This document shows, in pieces, positions 23,054 through 37,140 of a stretch of DNA of 64,000 bases (within the stretch, counting starts at the first letter, position 1; every line of letters begins with the position of its first letter). Source of the DNA: Lobulomyces angularis (lineage: Eukaryota; Chytridiomycota; Chytridiomycetes; Lobulomycetales; Lobulomycetaceae). A program made the translations under genes and the position numbers. The stretch is taken from contig JADHYX010000060.1 of assembly GCA_027604685.1 (NCBI GenBank), positions 1 to 64,000 of the forward strand. The letters are read 5' to 3'. The notes under the pieces are model-generated. The model had not been told where the DNA came from, searched no databases, and saw only the letters and a program-made list of their open reading frames with translations.

Positions 23054-25819
23054 ATGAAATCCACTGTCAATATTATTAAGCTACAAGCGACTATTAATGC
23101 AACTCGCGATTTAATTTGGAACTCTTTACAAAAAAAGTCTACCGTTTTTGACCCAAAAACTTCATTAAACTCTGATGAAAACCAGTTATTAATTAGATCC
23201 ATTCCTACCCTTGTTCTCTATAATGATGATGGTTTAGACTTGTTTGACCAAATTACCTATAATCACCAATATTACTTAACCGATTGTGAAATAGATATCT
23301 TTAAAAATTATGGTGTCCAAATGGCAGAATATGTTCAAAATGACTCCATTGTTGTCGAACTGGGTGTTGGGTAATTAATACTCTGATTAATATATTCTTA
23401 CCGTCATTTTTTTATATTTGCTTTTGTATAATTTAGGGCAATGAGAAAAACAAGACATTTCCTAAATTCTGTTGTTGAACAAAACAAATCCCCAACTTAT
23501 TATGCTATTGATTTAGAAGAGGAAACGCTGAGATCTTGTTTGGAGGAATTGGCTAAAGAATTTCCTACAATTAAATTTGTTGGTTTGTGTGGGTTATATG
23601 AAAAAGGTTTAGAGTACATTTCAAAGTTACCAAAGGCTAACTCTCCAAAAATTATCCTTTGGTTGGGTTCTTCGTAAGTTTTCTTTTTTTAGTTTATCTT
23701 TTAATTCCTAACAAAAAAAAAATTTATGTCACAAATAGAATTGGTAATATGACAAGACCTGAAGCGGTAGAATTCTTTAAGTTTGTAGATAAGACTGCCT
23801 TAGTACCTGGTGATTTATTTTTTGTGGGCATTGACAGACGTAATGAACCTGAAGTTATTTCTAAAGCATACAACGATGATATGGGAATAACCCGCGATTT
23901 TATTTTGAACGGTTTAAGCAACGTTAACGACATTTTTAATGAAAATATTTTTGATAAATCACAATTTGAATATGTTTCAATATATAATTCCATACTTGGT
24001 CGCCATGAAGCTTACTACAAATCGCTGGTTGATCAAACGTTATCAGTTAACGACCCTAAATTTGAAGATATTCACCTATGCAAAGGGGAGCTTATTAATG
24101 TGGAGTATTCTTATAAATACAACATTGATGAAGTAGAAACCTTGGCTCATGATAGTAAATTTAATCATACCCATTGCTGGTTTGATAGCACCAAAAAATA
24201 CGGATTTCATATGTTTCAAAGGCCTCCCTTTTTCTTTCCAAAAGTCCCAACTGAAACTCTTCCGACATGTCCTACTTTGGAAGAATTTCACGAACTATGG
24301 AAAGCTTGGTAAAAATTAATTAATATCATCCTAAAAAATAATTTTTTTTTTGTAATCAATTTTTAGGGATTTAGTTACTGGTACAATGATTGAAAATTGT
24401 TATGAAAAACCTATTTCTTTAAGACTTCCCTATATTTTTTATTTTGGTCACATACCTGCATTTAGTGATCAAAGGTAAAAAGTTATCTTTTAATATTTAA
24501 ACTTAAAAATTGGTTTTTTGTATATAGGTTAAACCAGTATTTATGCAAACCGTTAACAGAACCCGCTGAGTTTGCAGTCGTCTTTGAACGTGGAATAGAT
24601 CCAGATGTAACTGATGGTATTTGCCGTCATTCTCATTCAGAAGGTAGTTATTTGATTTAATTTTTGCACTAATTTTTTTCTGTAGAACTAGATACCTGGC
24701 CAAGTGTAGAAGATGTTCTAGATTATTTGAGTAGAGTAAGAGAAAGCATTTGTGCTGTATTTAAGGAATTTGATAATGGTAAAGAATTTTCAAGTCAGTT
24801 GAAAGAGATTTTATTTATGCTTTTTGAGCATGAAGCGATGCACTTAGAGGTATTAACAAGAAAAAATTTTTGATACTAACGCCTTTAATATTCCAAGACT
24901 TTATTGTATATGATTTTACAATCTGACAATTTAATTCCACCTAAGAATGTCTTACCACCACCATTTTCGTTACATTCCACAAATATGAAGATTCCTAGCT
25001 CCTCACTGATTGATGTCGATGGAGGAATTGAAAAAGTTGGGCAAAATAAGAATAGAAAAGTTTTGGGATGGGATTTGGAATCACCAATACAAGAATTGGA
25101 AGTAAAAGCTTTCAAAATTCAAACTCGCCCTGTGACTATTGGCGAATATTTTAAATTTTTGAAATTAAAGCGTAAAGAAAATGCTGTTTCACTTGAAGAG
25201 TTAATTCCTTCCAGCTGGAGTTATGATCCTGAAGCAATAAATTCTGGGATGGATTTAAATCCATCTGACTTTAAATTAAAAACTGTTTTTGGTAAATTGA
25301 GTTTAAGTGCTGGATGGTTAAAGTCAGTATCATGCTCCTACGTGCAAGCCTCGGCGTATGCTGAGTCTGTTGGAATGAGAATTCCAAATCAACAGGAACT
25401 ACTGAAGTTAAAGAGGTTAAGTTTAGAGGAAAATGGTGATTTTGTTACAAGGGGCACCAACGTGGGATTTTCATCTTGGCTGCCCAAAGATTTAAACATT
25501 AAAAAGATTCATAATGATATAAGAGATGTTGACATCTGTGGTAATGGTTGGGAATGGTCAAGTTCAGTTTGGGAAAAATTTGAAGGTTACAAAACTTCAG
25601 ACCTTTATCCTGGTTACTCATTTGATTTTTTAGATGGAAAACATAATTTGATGTTTGGTGGTAGTTGGGGTAAAAAATAATTTTTTTTTTTCCCTTTAAT
25701 TTTTTCTTTACTCTTTTTAATTAGCTACTCATCCCAGATTAGCCTTAAGAAATTCCTTTAAAAATTGGTTTCAAAGGGATTATAATTTTATGTTTGCACA
25801 ATTTCGTTGTGCAGTTTAA
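23054..25819 (+). CDS. EGT1: ergothioneine biosynthesis protein 1 (EgtD-EgtB fusion)
   Basis: Fungal Egt1 carries both steps of ergothioneine core synthesis: an EgtD-type histidine N-trimethyltransferase followed by an EgtB-type iron sulfoxide synthase. About eight exons give roughly 790 aa. The methyltransferase shows VVELGVGAMRKTRHFL (SAM loop), WLGSSIGNMTRPEA and PGDLFFVGID. The EgtB part has the DinB-type iron ligand motif HEAMHLETLLYM and an FGE-sulfatase fold with YVQASAYAESVGMRIPN, GNGWEWSSSVWEKF and FGGSWATHPR. It ends FRNSF-like RNSFKNWFQRDY...QFRCAV at 25819. The last intron begins within GSWG at ~25674. The product is a thiol antioxidant made in the cytosol. The upstream spacer carries an unusual repeat array. 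Identification is secure. Confidence 0.95.
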
Positions 25820-26077
25820 AAAAAAATGATTGAAAATTCCTAACTTTTTTATTTTTTCAGTATTTTTTTGTTTTATACACTTATTTGTTTTTTTTTTTAT
25901 TTTTTTATTTTTATTTTTGAAATTATTTATATATACAGGTGTAAAAAAATTTTTTTACAATAATGAAATATAGTGTAGTATATAAATAATATGTTTTAAA
26001 AAAAAAAAAATTTCTTTTCTTTTTCTTTTTTTTATTTAATTAATATTTAAAATTATAAATTAAATTATTTTTTTTTT

Positions 26078-29000
26078 TTAATAAATTCGATCCTCTTTTT
26101 TGTTTTTTAACCATTTTTCTCTTTCTTCTGGTGTAGGTCTTTTGATGGCAGCCTAAAAAAAAAATAAAATAGATATTAAAAAAAAAAAAAAGAAAGAAAT
26201 AAATTACTGGATGATTTCCAAGACCAGGTGGGATTTTACTGCCGGATTTTAATAGTAGGTGCCGTAAATCAAAATAGACTCCTTCGTCTTGTGGTGAAAT
26301 AAAAGTTATCGCAACACCTGATTCTCCTGCTCTAGCAGTTCTACCAATACGATGCGTGTAGCCTAAAGTTTTATATTTATTTTATTGTTTTAAATTTTTT
26401 TTTAAAAAAAAAAAAAAAAACGTACTTTCAATATCTTTTGCCATATCGTAGTTTATAACAACAGAAACCTTTTTAACATCTATACCTCTGGAGGCTACAT
26501 CAGTTGCAACTAATACGTCTTTAGTACCATCTTTTAAACCTCTTAAACTTGATTCTCTCTGCTCTTGGGATTTACTTCCGTGAAGTATAGTGGTATTAAA
26601 CTAAACAAAAAAAAAAAAATCTATTTCCAAATTTTATTTTTTTTTTGTAGTTACTCCAAGATTGTTCATCGCCTTTGACAAACTGTCACAGCCTTTCTTT
26701 TGATTAACAAACACTATCATAGGAGGCTTAAATTCGCCACTATTCAATATTTCAATTAATCTTTGTTTTTTTCTATCTTCTCCCATCATTTCAACTCTTT
26801 GTTCAATTTTATCTACTGCTTGACCTGCTGTACCGATAGTTACTACAGCTGGTCTTCTCATATATTTTTTTGCCAATTTTTCCACTAGAGTTGGCATCGT
26901 TGCTGAAAACATAACAGTTTGACGAAAAATGGTTTTCAATCCCAACTTTTCCCGAAGTGCTATTGGATCCTCTGCAGCATCATCATCAGGTTTTATGTTG
27001 CTTAATGGAATAGCGTCTAAAATATAATTAACATCTAATTCAAATCCCATATCAATCATTTTATCAGCTAAACATTTTATTTTTTTTAATTAAATTGAAA
27101 TCTATAAAAAAAAAATCAATAATAAACCTTCATCCATAACTACATATGTACATTGGTGTAAAACAATCAAATGATTTTCTAGTAAATCCTGTTTCCCATG
27201 AAAAAATTGAAAAAAAAAATTTTTAGAAAGTTATAACTAGATATGGTTTATAAAACATTATTGATATTTTACCTTCATTCTACCAGGAGTACCAATAATG
27301 ATATGCACTCCTTCGTTCATACTCATTGACTGCTCAATAACGCTGTGACCACCAATAATTGACACACCTAGTGGCAGAAAACTTAAAAAAAAAAAGAATA
27401 TAAATAAAAAATTACAATTAAATCCTAATGGTTTACAGAACTTGAGAGTTTCTTGTTCAATTTGTAACGCTAGTTCCCTTGTTGGGGCTAAAATTAAAGC
27501 ATACGGGGAATTTTTGTCTGTTAAAGGTGGTAATTTTAATATAAATTCCAGCATTGGAATTAAAAACGATGCTAAAATGATTTTGTAAAGCATTAATTAA
27601 TATCTCCAGAAAATATTACCTGTTTTTCCAGAACCCGTTTCAGCAATTCCAATAATGTCTCTGTTTTGCAATCCAATAGGAATGGCTTGTCTTTGAATTG
27701 GAGAAGGCTTAGTATATCCAACTTTTTCTATCACATGTAATAATGTCCCACTAATTGTGCTTTCCTCCCAGCTACGAATAGGGTGTGGAATTTTTCCACC
27801 TTTACAACTTATGTTATAATCTTCTTTGAATATTCTCCAATCTCTTTCTTTCATTTCTGATAGTTTTTTTTCGCTCCAATGTCTTTCATCAAAAACATTT
27901 CCCCTTTCGAAACTTTTATTAAAGTCAATTTCAACTACCGCATTTTTGCTAACAGTCTCTCCTTCTTCCTTCGACTTTTTTTCCTCCTCAATTTGCATTA
28001 AACTTCTCTCCTTTTGAACTTTGGCATAAAAGCCTGACCGTTTCTTGTATTGTTCCATTGGATCCAATCCAGCAATGGTACCCTTACCTAACAAATTCAA
28101 TTCGTGCTTATTTAAATTGGTCTTAGTTGAAGTATCTTCATCAGCAGCCCAGTCAAAAACGAATTTTTTCTCGTTCATTTTTCTGATTTTACGTTTTTTC
28201 TTTTCTGCTCCAATGTATCGATCCTTAAAAAAAAAAATTATATATTAAGAAATACTTATTAAATTATTATTATCACCCTTATCGTCTGCAATTCGCTTTC
28301 CGATAATTCACCATCTTCTTCCCTTTTTTTTTTTTTTTCCGCTTCAATTCTACGTTGTTCATTTCGTTCCCTCGAGGACCCATAGCGACTTGAGTTTATT
28401 TTTGCAGCCTCTAAAAGTAATATTAAAAAAAAATATATTTGGTAAGAATTACCAATTGCTGCATTTTTTAAAAATTCTTTATTTAATTTAATGCTTTCTT
28501 CTTGCTTTCTTCGTAATTCTTCAACTTGAGCCTCTCTTTTTTCTAATGCCAACTTTGCACGTTGTTCTTTAGATAGAAATACAACCTTAAACAGAAGTCA
28601 CTTCTCTTTTATAAATTATTTTCACACTTACCTTTTCCTTTTCTACTTTTTCCATATTTCTTTTCTTTAACAAATCCTCAACGGAAATTGGTTCCCTTTT
28701 CGGTTTAATTTCGTTTACAGTTGAATTAGCTTCACTTTCTACCTTAGAAACAGATTCCGTTAAGTTCAAGGTATTTTCTTTTAGTCTTTTCTCCCTTTCC
28801 TGTTTCCACAAATCTGCGGCCTTCCTTTTTTCGTCAATTTCTTTATCATTTGATCTCTTTTCATCATAATTTTTATCTCGTCTAGTATACTCTCTGTCAT
28901 CGTAATCTACTTGCCAATAATGTTAAAAAATAAGTGATATAAAGAATACTCAAAAGGAGATGACTTCAATTAAAGACTGCAACATACCTCTTCTATCCCT

Positions 29001-29175
29001 ATCTCTATCTCGTCTATCACGATCATATCTAAGGGCAATATATTTACTGGGTTCACAAAAAAAATTACCTATCCCTTGATCTAGATCTGGATCTTTCATC
29101 TCTCCGCCTATCATTAGGAGACCGTTCTCGCCTTCTCGAATCTCTATAATTGTCATCCTTGGTTCTACTTGACAT
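26078..29175 (-). CDS. PRP28: DEAD-box RNA helicase PRP28 / DDX23
   Basis: PRP28/DDX23 displaces U1 from the 5' splice site during B-complex formation; it is a U5 snRNP-associated nuclear helicase. The N-terminus (start 29175, [11 protein letters not shown]) is Arg/Asp/Ser-rich like the animal form. Conserved [31 protein letters not shown] and [18 protein letters not shown] follow. The helicase core has AETGSGKT (I), [12 protein letters not shown] (Ia), [29 protein letters not shown] (II), SATMP (III), [10 protein letters not shown] (IV), [11 protein letters not shown] (V) and [10 protein letters not shown] (VI). An intron of ~60 nt splits motif II between DE and AD. It ends with LGNHP and a short Lys-rich tail to the stop at 26078. 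About 12 introns, ~750 aa. Confidence 0.96.
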
Positions 29176-29356
29176 TTTCCTAAATCGTTAAAAATTAACT
29201 GTTCGTCAATAAAGTTATACTGAAAAGTGAATTTAATTGGTTTTATTAGAGCTGTAATTGTCTGCTTGTGTAACGAGGCTAGAGAGTTGATATGCTGACA
29301 GGTTTCAATAAATGTGTATTTTTTTTTTTTTAAAAAAATATTTTCTGGAAAGTAAA
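29176..29356. promoter_or_regulatory. short divergent promoter region PRP28/EXD3-like
   Basis: Only 181 bp separate the two start codons of these divergent genes, so the segment must hold both core promoters and 5' leaders. It is less AT-rich than other spacers apart from a T-run near 29,319. No defined motif was recognised. Confidence 0.4.
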
Positions 29357-31569
29357 ATGGATTTGGAAACCTTGGCAGTAAATTTGGAAAAGAGTAATTC
29401 ACTTCCAAATGCAATTATTTCTATGCTAAAGGATGCAGAAAATGCTGTTAAAATTTGTTTGGAACTAGCTAGTGACAGTTTAGTTGATTCACTATCTCCT
29501 CCACTACAGAGAAGGTAATGTTGTAAAAAGGGATATGTTAATTGCTAAAAGTTTTCTTTAGATACTTCAAACTACTTTTAAAGCATCTAAACTCAGACTT
29601 ATCAAAACTTTGTAAAAAGCGTCGCAAAGGAGTTGATTTAAAACAGTTTAATTCATATCCTATTGTAAACCATGAAGAAAAGCTTTTAATTTATAACCTT
29701 ATTTGTGATAGAAAAAAATCTCCATTGCTGGTTCTCTTCATAATAGCTCTGAACATAAATATTCCTTTTTTAATTTTTGATGAGTTAGTTGACAGATTAT
29801 TTAAGTATCATAATTCATGTGGAATTGAAATTGCGAAACTAATCAATTTTGCCCAACCACATCACTTCAAAATAAAGGAAATTTTAAAAATATTTTTGTT
29901 TAAAAGAGACATTTCATCGATATTGTATATAATTGATTCAGAACAAGAGAATGCGGAATTTGTATTAGTAACAGTTAAAAACTTAATTGTTGAGAATTTG
30001 GAAAAATTGCACTTAGATTTCGTAAATTTGAAAAACCTTCTTTTTAATGAAATGCAGAGGAGGATATCATGCATAAAACTTGTGTCAAGACTTGGCTGTA
30101 AGATTATAGAAAGTTTAAAACTTAGATTACTAGATTTTCCCGAAATTGTTTTCGGGTTGAAATTTTCAAGTTCTTCATTTTTACTGCATCATTTAGATTT
30201 AAACGATTCAAATCATGAGTTAACAGATCTTCAAATAGAGATGCTTGTATCTCTTGTGGAAGGTTCAGCTCCCAGTCTTCTATCTTCCAGTGTGCTCAAA
30301 AAATGGATAATTACCAAAGTGTTTTTCTGTAAATTTGCAGCTTCTAAAAGGTAACAATTTTCTTTTAAATTTTCATATTCAAAATAGTATAAAAAACTAT
30401 TTTCAAATTTGTTTTTGCATATATAGTTAATTGAATTTTTTATTTTTTATTTTTTTTTTTCAGTTTATTATTGGCAACAATTTTTAATGAGAGAATTTTT
30501 TTTGACATCCTTTCGAGCTTAAACAACAAATCTATTTCCAGTACAGTAATTAATGATGATGAAGAAAGTGATATAGTAGAATCGAATGAAGTTCCAGTTC
30601 TTGAAAAAGGGAAATATTCTTTATATACTTTAAAAAAAGGATGCGAGATTATATTTGTTGACTCCGATAAGACTCTAAATGTATTTGAATCACATGTTGA
30701 AGGCATTTCGTCAATTTCAGATGATGAATATCTTTCGCTTTGTGGTAATTAACAGCTTCTCTGAGCTTTAATTAGAAATTAATTATTTTTCATCTTAAAG
30801 GTATGGATATAGAATGGAAACCTGACATGTTAGGTGCAGCGGCTTTAATGAAAGAAGATGATGAATTTCCTTCGATAATGCAAATTTCATTAAAATGCAT
30901 ATCAAAAAAAACCAAATTAAGTTTAAAGGAGAAGATTTTTGTTTTGGATTTACTTCATCTAAGATCTAAAATTTTACCTGCTTTAAGGTCTCTTTTTTTG
31001 AATGAAAAAATATTGAAACTTGGATTCGATTTTCAACACGATATACTAAAATTAAATTTGTTGTTTCAAGCCGATAAAAACATAAATCAAAAAATTTTAG
31101 GAAATAGTACTTTTAAAGAATTCACTATTTTGGAGTTTAAAAATTTTATTGACTTAAAAAAATATTTAAGGGTTTTTAAAACTGGAAATGGTGCGTTGAA
31201 GGAGAATTTTACCCAAACAGGTTGTTCAGTAAGTGAAAAAGAAATAATACTGGATAAATCAGATATTACTTCGGAAACTGCTGTAATGGGAGAAGAAGTT
31301 GTTGACAAAAAAGTTATCAAAAAACCAAAAAAACCAAAAAAAGTTGAGAAAAAAAACTTTAGTCTACAAGATTTAGCAGCAGAATACTTAAATTTGGATT
31401 TGAATAAAGATTTTAGATTGACTAACTGGAATAGACGTCCTTTAACACCCGGTCAATTAGTTTATGCAGGTAGAAATCAATTCAAAAATAGAATTAATCT
31501 CATTTTTTTTGTAATATTTAAGCTGCTGACGCAAATGTTTTGGTGGATATTTATCTTGCAACGATATAA
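29357..31569 (+). CDS. 3'-5' exonuclease domain protein, EXD3/Mut-7-like
   Basis: Five exons encode about 625 aa. The N-terminal ~450 residues are helical and unassigned. The last third is a DEDDy-type 3'-5' exonuclease like EXD3/MUT-7 and WRN-type enzymes. It has FVDSDKTLNVF, GMDIEWKP (the D-x-E motif, made by splicing at ~30746-30801), FVLDLLHLRSKILPAL, KLGFDFQHDILKL and NWNRRPLTPGQLVYAAADANVLVDIY (final intron ~31472-31523). The stop at 31569 comes directly after IYLATI. The Mut7-C zinc-ribbon domain of animal EXD3 is absent. Small-RNA or RNA trimming is the known role of Mut-7; here the substrate is unknown. A Lys-Pro-Lys linker (about 31,310-31,350) interrupts the domain. Confidence 0.85.
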
Positions 31570-31772
31570 AAATAAAGTAAAATACTTACTGAATTTCTTA
31601 AAAAGAATAATTTTAAGAATATTAATGCAAATAATGTTATATATTAATAAATAATAATATGTGCATATTATACTATATATAGATAAAATTAGATAGAATA
31701 TTTACATTTTCACTATGACAATTTAATTCAAAATATAAATACAGAAACAGAACACAGAATGACTTAAAATTT

Positions 31773-33629
31773 TTAAAACTTAATTCTTTCAGATTTTTTT
31801 GGAGGAAATGGTAATTTCAATGGGGATAATACTGTTACTGTACTTGAATGTGAATTAGTTGGAAAATGAACCTTTTCTTCCTCATTTTCAAAAAGGCACA
31901 TATCTTCCAGAGTGAGATCTATCTCCTTCTTCACTATTCGTCTCATACGAAATTTTTGCGAATTTGACTGGACAACATGAGTGGAAAACAGTTTAGAATT
32001 AGGCGGCTGTGGAAGGCAACTACTTAAATTGTGAAATTTAGAGTCTGCTTGCCCATAAACATTTTTATTCTTTTTCTGAAGCTCCTTTATGGAAACAATT
32101 TCGGCTCTAGTTGATGAATTTGAAGTTTTATTCTTGTGCATCACCTCACTTTTCAAGTCAATGCCTTTTTTTAGTGGGGCCTTCTGCTTAAAGTTTCTTT
32201 TCGCTTCTGCTAAAGAAGAAGCATTTTTTTCTTTCGCTGTTGGCAGCTTAATTTTGAAATTTGTTTTTTCTTCAAGTTTTAAAAATTCTTCAAACATTTC
32301 GTTTAAATTTTCCTCTTTCTGTATAATGATTTTTTTTGGGTTTAATTCATTGCTTAATTGTGGAGATTTTTGATACAAATGTTCTTTGCAGACTAATAAA
32401 ACATTAACGTGTTAATTTTACTTTTAAGCTTACCGGAATCTTTAAAATTTCGTTTATTTTCAGTTTTCTCAACAATGTTGTTTAATTCTTTTGTTCTCTC
32501 TACTTTTTCAACTGTTTCCTGAGAGACATTCATATCTTTTAGTAATTTTTAAAAATTTAATACCTCTAATTTAATAGAAAATTCGTTTAACGTCTTCACT
32601 GATGGTATTTCTTGCAAATCCATATTTTCGGTTCTTAAAGAAATGTTATTTTATTTTTAAAAACTATGAGATGTTGATCTTTACTTGTTTCTTAATTCTC
32701 TTTCCTTATCAAGCAGGTTATATATTGCATCGATTTTTTTTAATAAAAAACCCTTCTCTTCTTTTAAAGCTTTCCTACAACAAACCGGTTAGAACAAAAT
32801 TTAATATCTTGATGGAGAAAACCTTAAAACCTGGGTAATTTTTCTCCACTCCTGTGAGGAAAGATTTGTTTTCCATTTTTCCATAACATTACCAAATTCC
32901 GAATTTAAACTGAAAATAATGGTTTACCGACTTCAAATTAAAGAAAAATTACCTTTTCTCACTCGTAAGTGAATCTAAGAAGTTATTAAGCTTTTAATAT
33001 GCTATTGTTTTATCGTTTTTTACTAATAGATACCTGCTCTGGATTGTGGTCTATTCACTTGAAGAAATTCATCAACAAAAATCCAATCAACTATTCCATT
33101 ATAAATTTAATTTTAATTTGAGCACGCAAGTAAGTTGCAATTAAACTAAAAAATTACCTATAGATTTATCCACTTCATTGAAAACTACACTGTGCTGGTT
33201 CTACAAAGGAAAAAATTTTAAAATCAAGCTTAAAAAAAAGGTTCATACTTTATTTAAACTTTCGAGTAGCATCTTAATTTTTAGCGATGCTGTTTCACGC
33301 TGAAATGAATTCTGGAGTGAGCATGTAACGAGATTTGCATTCGATCTGAGATTCTAAGATATCATTTAATCTTAAGTCGATTTTTCTATAAAAACCTGCT
33401 CTGTATCCCTTCTGTAATCCGATCTGATTTCTAACAGAGTTTCATATTCAGTTCTTACATCTTGTACTTCGGTAATTAGATTGGGGCCGATTATTGACGC
33501 TAAATGCAGCAATTGCTCCGGTGGTATAGTTTCAGTTATGGTTTCCCAAATTGAAATAGGAACTTCATCTGGTTTTTCTTGAATATTATTATTATTTTGA
33601 ACGATGATTGGTTTTATCATTTTTTCCAT
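31773..33629 (-). CDS. uncharacterised coiled-coil protein
   Basis: I do not recognise this gene. The start at 33629 reads MEKMIKPIIVQNNNN. Helical segments follow: PPEQLLHLASIIGPNL, ITEVQDVRTEYETLLEIR, NLRSNANLVTCSLQNSF and KIKMLLESLNK. Spliced exons then give VDWIFVDEFLQVNRPQ, NVMEKWKTNLSSQEWRK and LLKKIDAIYNLLDKERELR. The last exon (31773-32400) is Lys/Ser-rich and basic, with an acidic patch (LTLEDMCLFENEEEK). I count about nine exons and ~480 aa; all inferred junctions have GT/AG and keep frame. Two junctions need non-obvious sites (acceptor AACTTCTTAG near 32,985; donor after GTTTTAAG near 32,825). The composition suggests a cytoskeletal, centrosomal or kinetochore-type protein, which is a guess only. 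Confidence 0.6.
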
Positions 33630-33751
33630 CCAATTTTTTTTAAAACTCAGTCAAATTTTGATTCAACACTATCAAAAGGACGATAAAGGTAATCAAGTAA
33701 TGAGGTATAAATATGTTGTTAAGAGTGTTCTAAAGTAGATTTTTTTAACTA

Positions 33752-33949
33752 TTAATTTTTTCTTGCTTGATAAAGTTTTTTTTTAGCAACAAATTGACAA
33801 TAAGTTTCTTGAGAGCAAAGGCCACCTACATTGCTTAATACTAAAGCATAAATTATAGTCTTAATGTTACTGATTACAAGATTATTGGAAACAGTAGCCA
33901 AAATCTCCCAAAAAAACTTAAAATGCATCTCTAAAATTTTCCTCTTCAA
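33752..33949 (-). CDS. possible small protein of 65 aa
   Basis: A single-exon frame lies in the 356-bp spacer between the coiled-coil gene and the crotonase gene, starting only 37 bp from the latter's ATG. It encodes a basic N-terminus (MKRKILEMHFKFFWEI), a moderately hydrophobic middle (NLVISNIKTIIYALVLS) and a basic tail (FVAKKKLYQARKN). That layout resembles small mitochondrial or membrane proteins. Base composition is coding-like for this genome, but I recognise no family, and chance frames of this size occur. The rest of the spacer (33630-33751) holds nothing I can name. Confidence 0.35.
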   Translation of the reverse strand: MKRKILEMHFKFFWEILATVSNNLVISNIKTIIYALVLSNVGGLCSQETYCQFVAKKKLYQARKN

Positions 33950-33985
33950 ATATTAAGTTTTTTTATAATTTGAAAAATTATTTAA

Positions 33986-35311
33986 ATGATAAAAAGATTA
34001 TTTAAGTCATTTTCAACAGATTCTTCTTCTGGGAGTCACTTTGTTTTAACAAAACAAAATGCTGTGGCAACTTTAACATTTAATAGACCCAAAAGTTTAA
34101 ATGCCTTAACTGAGGATATGGGAATAGAATTTGAACATATAGTGAGATCTTTATCTCAGGATCACTCTCTAAGAGCTTTAATTTTAACTGGTAATGGTAA
34201 AGGTTTCTCTGCAGGAGGTGATTTAAACTTTTTAAGATCTCGCACAAAAAGTTCTGCTCAACATAACAGTGAAATAATGAGATCTTTTTATTCGTAAAAA
34301 AATAACATTAAAATTTAAGTAAATTTTGCTAACTAATTTTAAACACTTTCATTAAATGATAAATTTTAAAATAAAAATTTGCTTCTCCTTACTCAATAGT
34401 CGGTTTTTATCAATAAGGTATAATTCATTTTATCAAATCTTTTAATTTTTTGACAACTTTCTAATAGATCTTTGCCATTTCCAACAATTGCAGCCATTAA
34501 TGGTATAGAATTAATTTTTCTAACTTTTTTAAAGTTTGTTTTACTTAATCATATATACAGGGCATGCAGTCGGTGCAGGATTTTGTGTCTCTTTAGCTTG
34601 TGACTTCAGAATAGCATCAGAAAATGCAAAAATGGGGTTTAATTTCGTTAAAATTGGTCTTGCTCCAGGAATGGTAAATGAATGCTTTAGTATAAAAGAA
34701 CCTATTTTTATTAGGCAGGCTCCCATATTTTGCCACAACTAATTGGGATTCAAGAAGCAAATAGGTTAATCCTAACTGGGGAGCTTATAACAGCAGAAGA
34801 GGCAAGAAGCACTGGGTTACTACTAAAAGGTTGTTATTTTTTTATTTAATGCTGTTTTACAATTTTATAAAATAGTTGTGAAGCAAAGTGAAAATCATAA
34901 AATTTTATTAGAGGAAGCGGGCGGTTTAGCCAAAAAAATTATTTCAAACTCACCTGTTGCAGTAAGAGCCACTTTAAAGACGCTGAGAATGAAGATTGAT
35001 GATGGTTTAGAAAGAGGTAATTCAGATGAATTATTTTTAAGAAAATTAAAATATTAATATTCATCTTACAAAGCATTGCAAAGAGAGGCAGATAGCCAAG
35101 GTAGCTTAAATCTCAGGAAATTTATATTAATTTAAATTAAATCTTGTATTTTTTTTATTTTACTTTAATAGCTCATAGTTACTCGTCCCCTGATTATGTA
35201 AGTTAAGTTTAGCTTTTTTGTAATTTTTATATGTTTTTATTTTACGAATAGATTGAAGGTTTAGATGCCCTTGTAGAAAAGAGAAACCCAGACTTTAAAG
35301 ACTTTAAATAA
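33986..35311 (+). CDS. crotonase-fold (enoyl-CoA hydratase/isomerase family) protein, probably mitochondrial
   Basis: Crotonase-family enzymes act on acyl-CoA thioesters in fatty-acid and amino-acid catabolism. The start MIKRLFKSFSTDSSSG is Arg/Ser-rich without acids, fitting a mitochondrial presequence. The core has TLTFNRPKSLNALTEDM, ALILTGNGKGFSAGGDL (oxyanion half), LPFPTIAAINGHAVGAGFCVSL (second half), ACDFRIASENAKMGF and GLAPGMAGSHILPQLIG, then NRLILTGELITAEEARSTGLL. Eight or so exons give ~290 aa; a tiny exon (GGTTTTTATCAATAAG, near 34,400) supplies the FLSIR link. The two glutamates of true hydratases appear replaced: GGGCE reads GAGFC, and QPEILLG reads NFVKIG. It may therefore be an isomerase, hydrolase or divergent member rather than a hydratase. 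Confidence 0.88.
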
Positions 35312-35565
35312 AAATAGATATACGGTTTAACTAATTGTATGCATCACAGCTCTTATATTTTTAAATAAATTAATTTATTTTTCACTGTAAATTCAGATAC
35401 ATAAAGCTGTTCTTCCTAATTTTAAATTTTTACTGATTTCGATTTCTTTACAAATTTGCAACCTGTCTTAAATTCTCCACTCAATTTATGGTACATTTCC
35501 ATAAATTTGACATAAATAGTGTGAGCTTAATTCGGTGCTAATTCAATCTTTATTTTCATAAATTA

Positions 35566-37019
<1,454 letters not shown>

Positions 37020-37140
37020 TTTTAAGTTTTTTTTAAAATTGGATTATTTTTTAATCTACCACAAAAAAACTCAACAAAAATATTATTCCCTTCAAATTCT
37101 GTAAACATATACCATATTTGAAAGATTAATAAATATACGG

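Noticed and set aside
33240..33371. Separate small genes inside the coiled-coil gene region
   Set aside because: Short exons there join in frame to the neighbouring ones with GT-AG ends, so they are better read as one gene.
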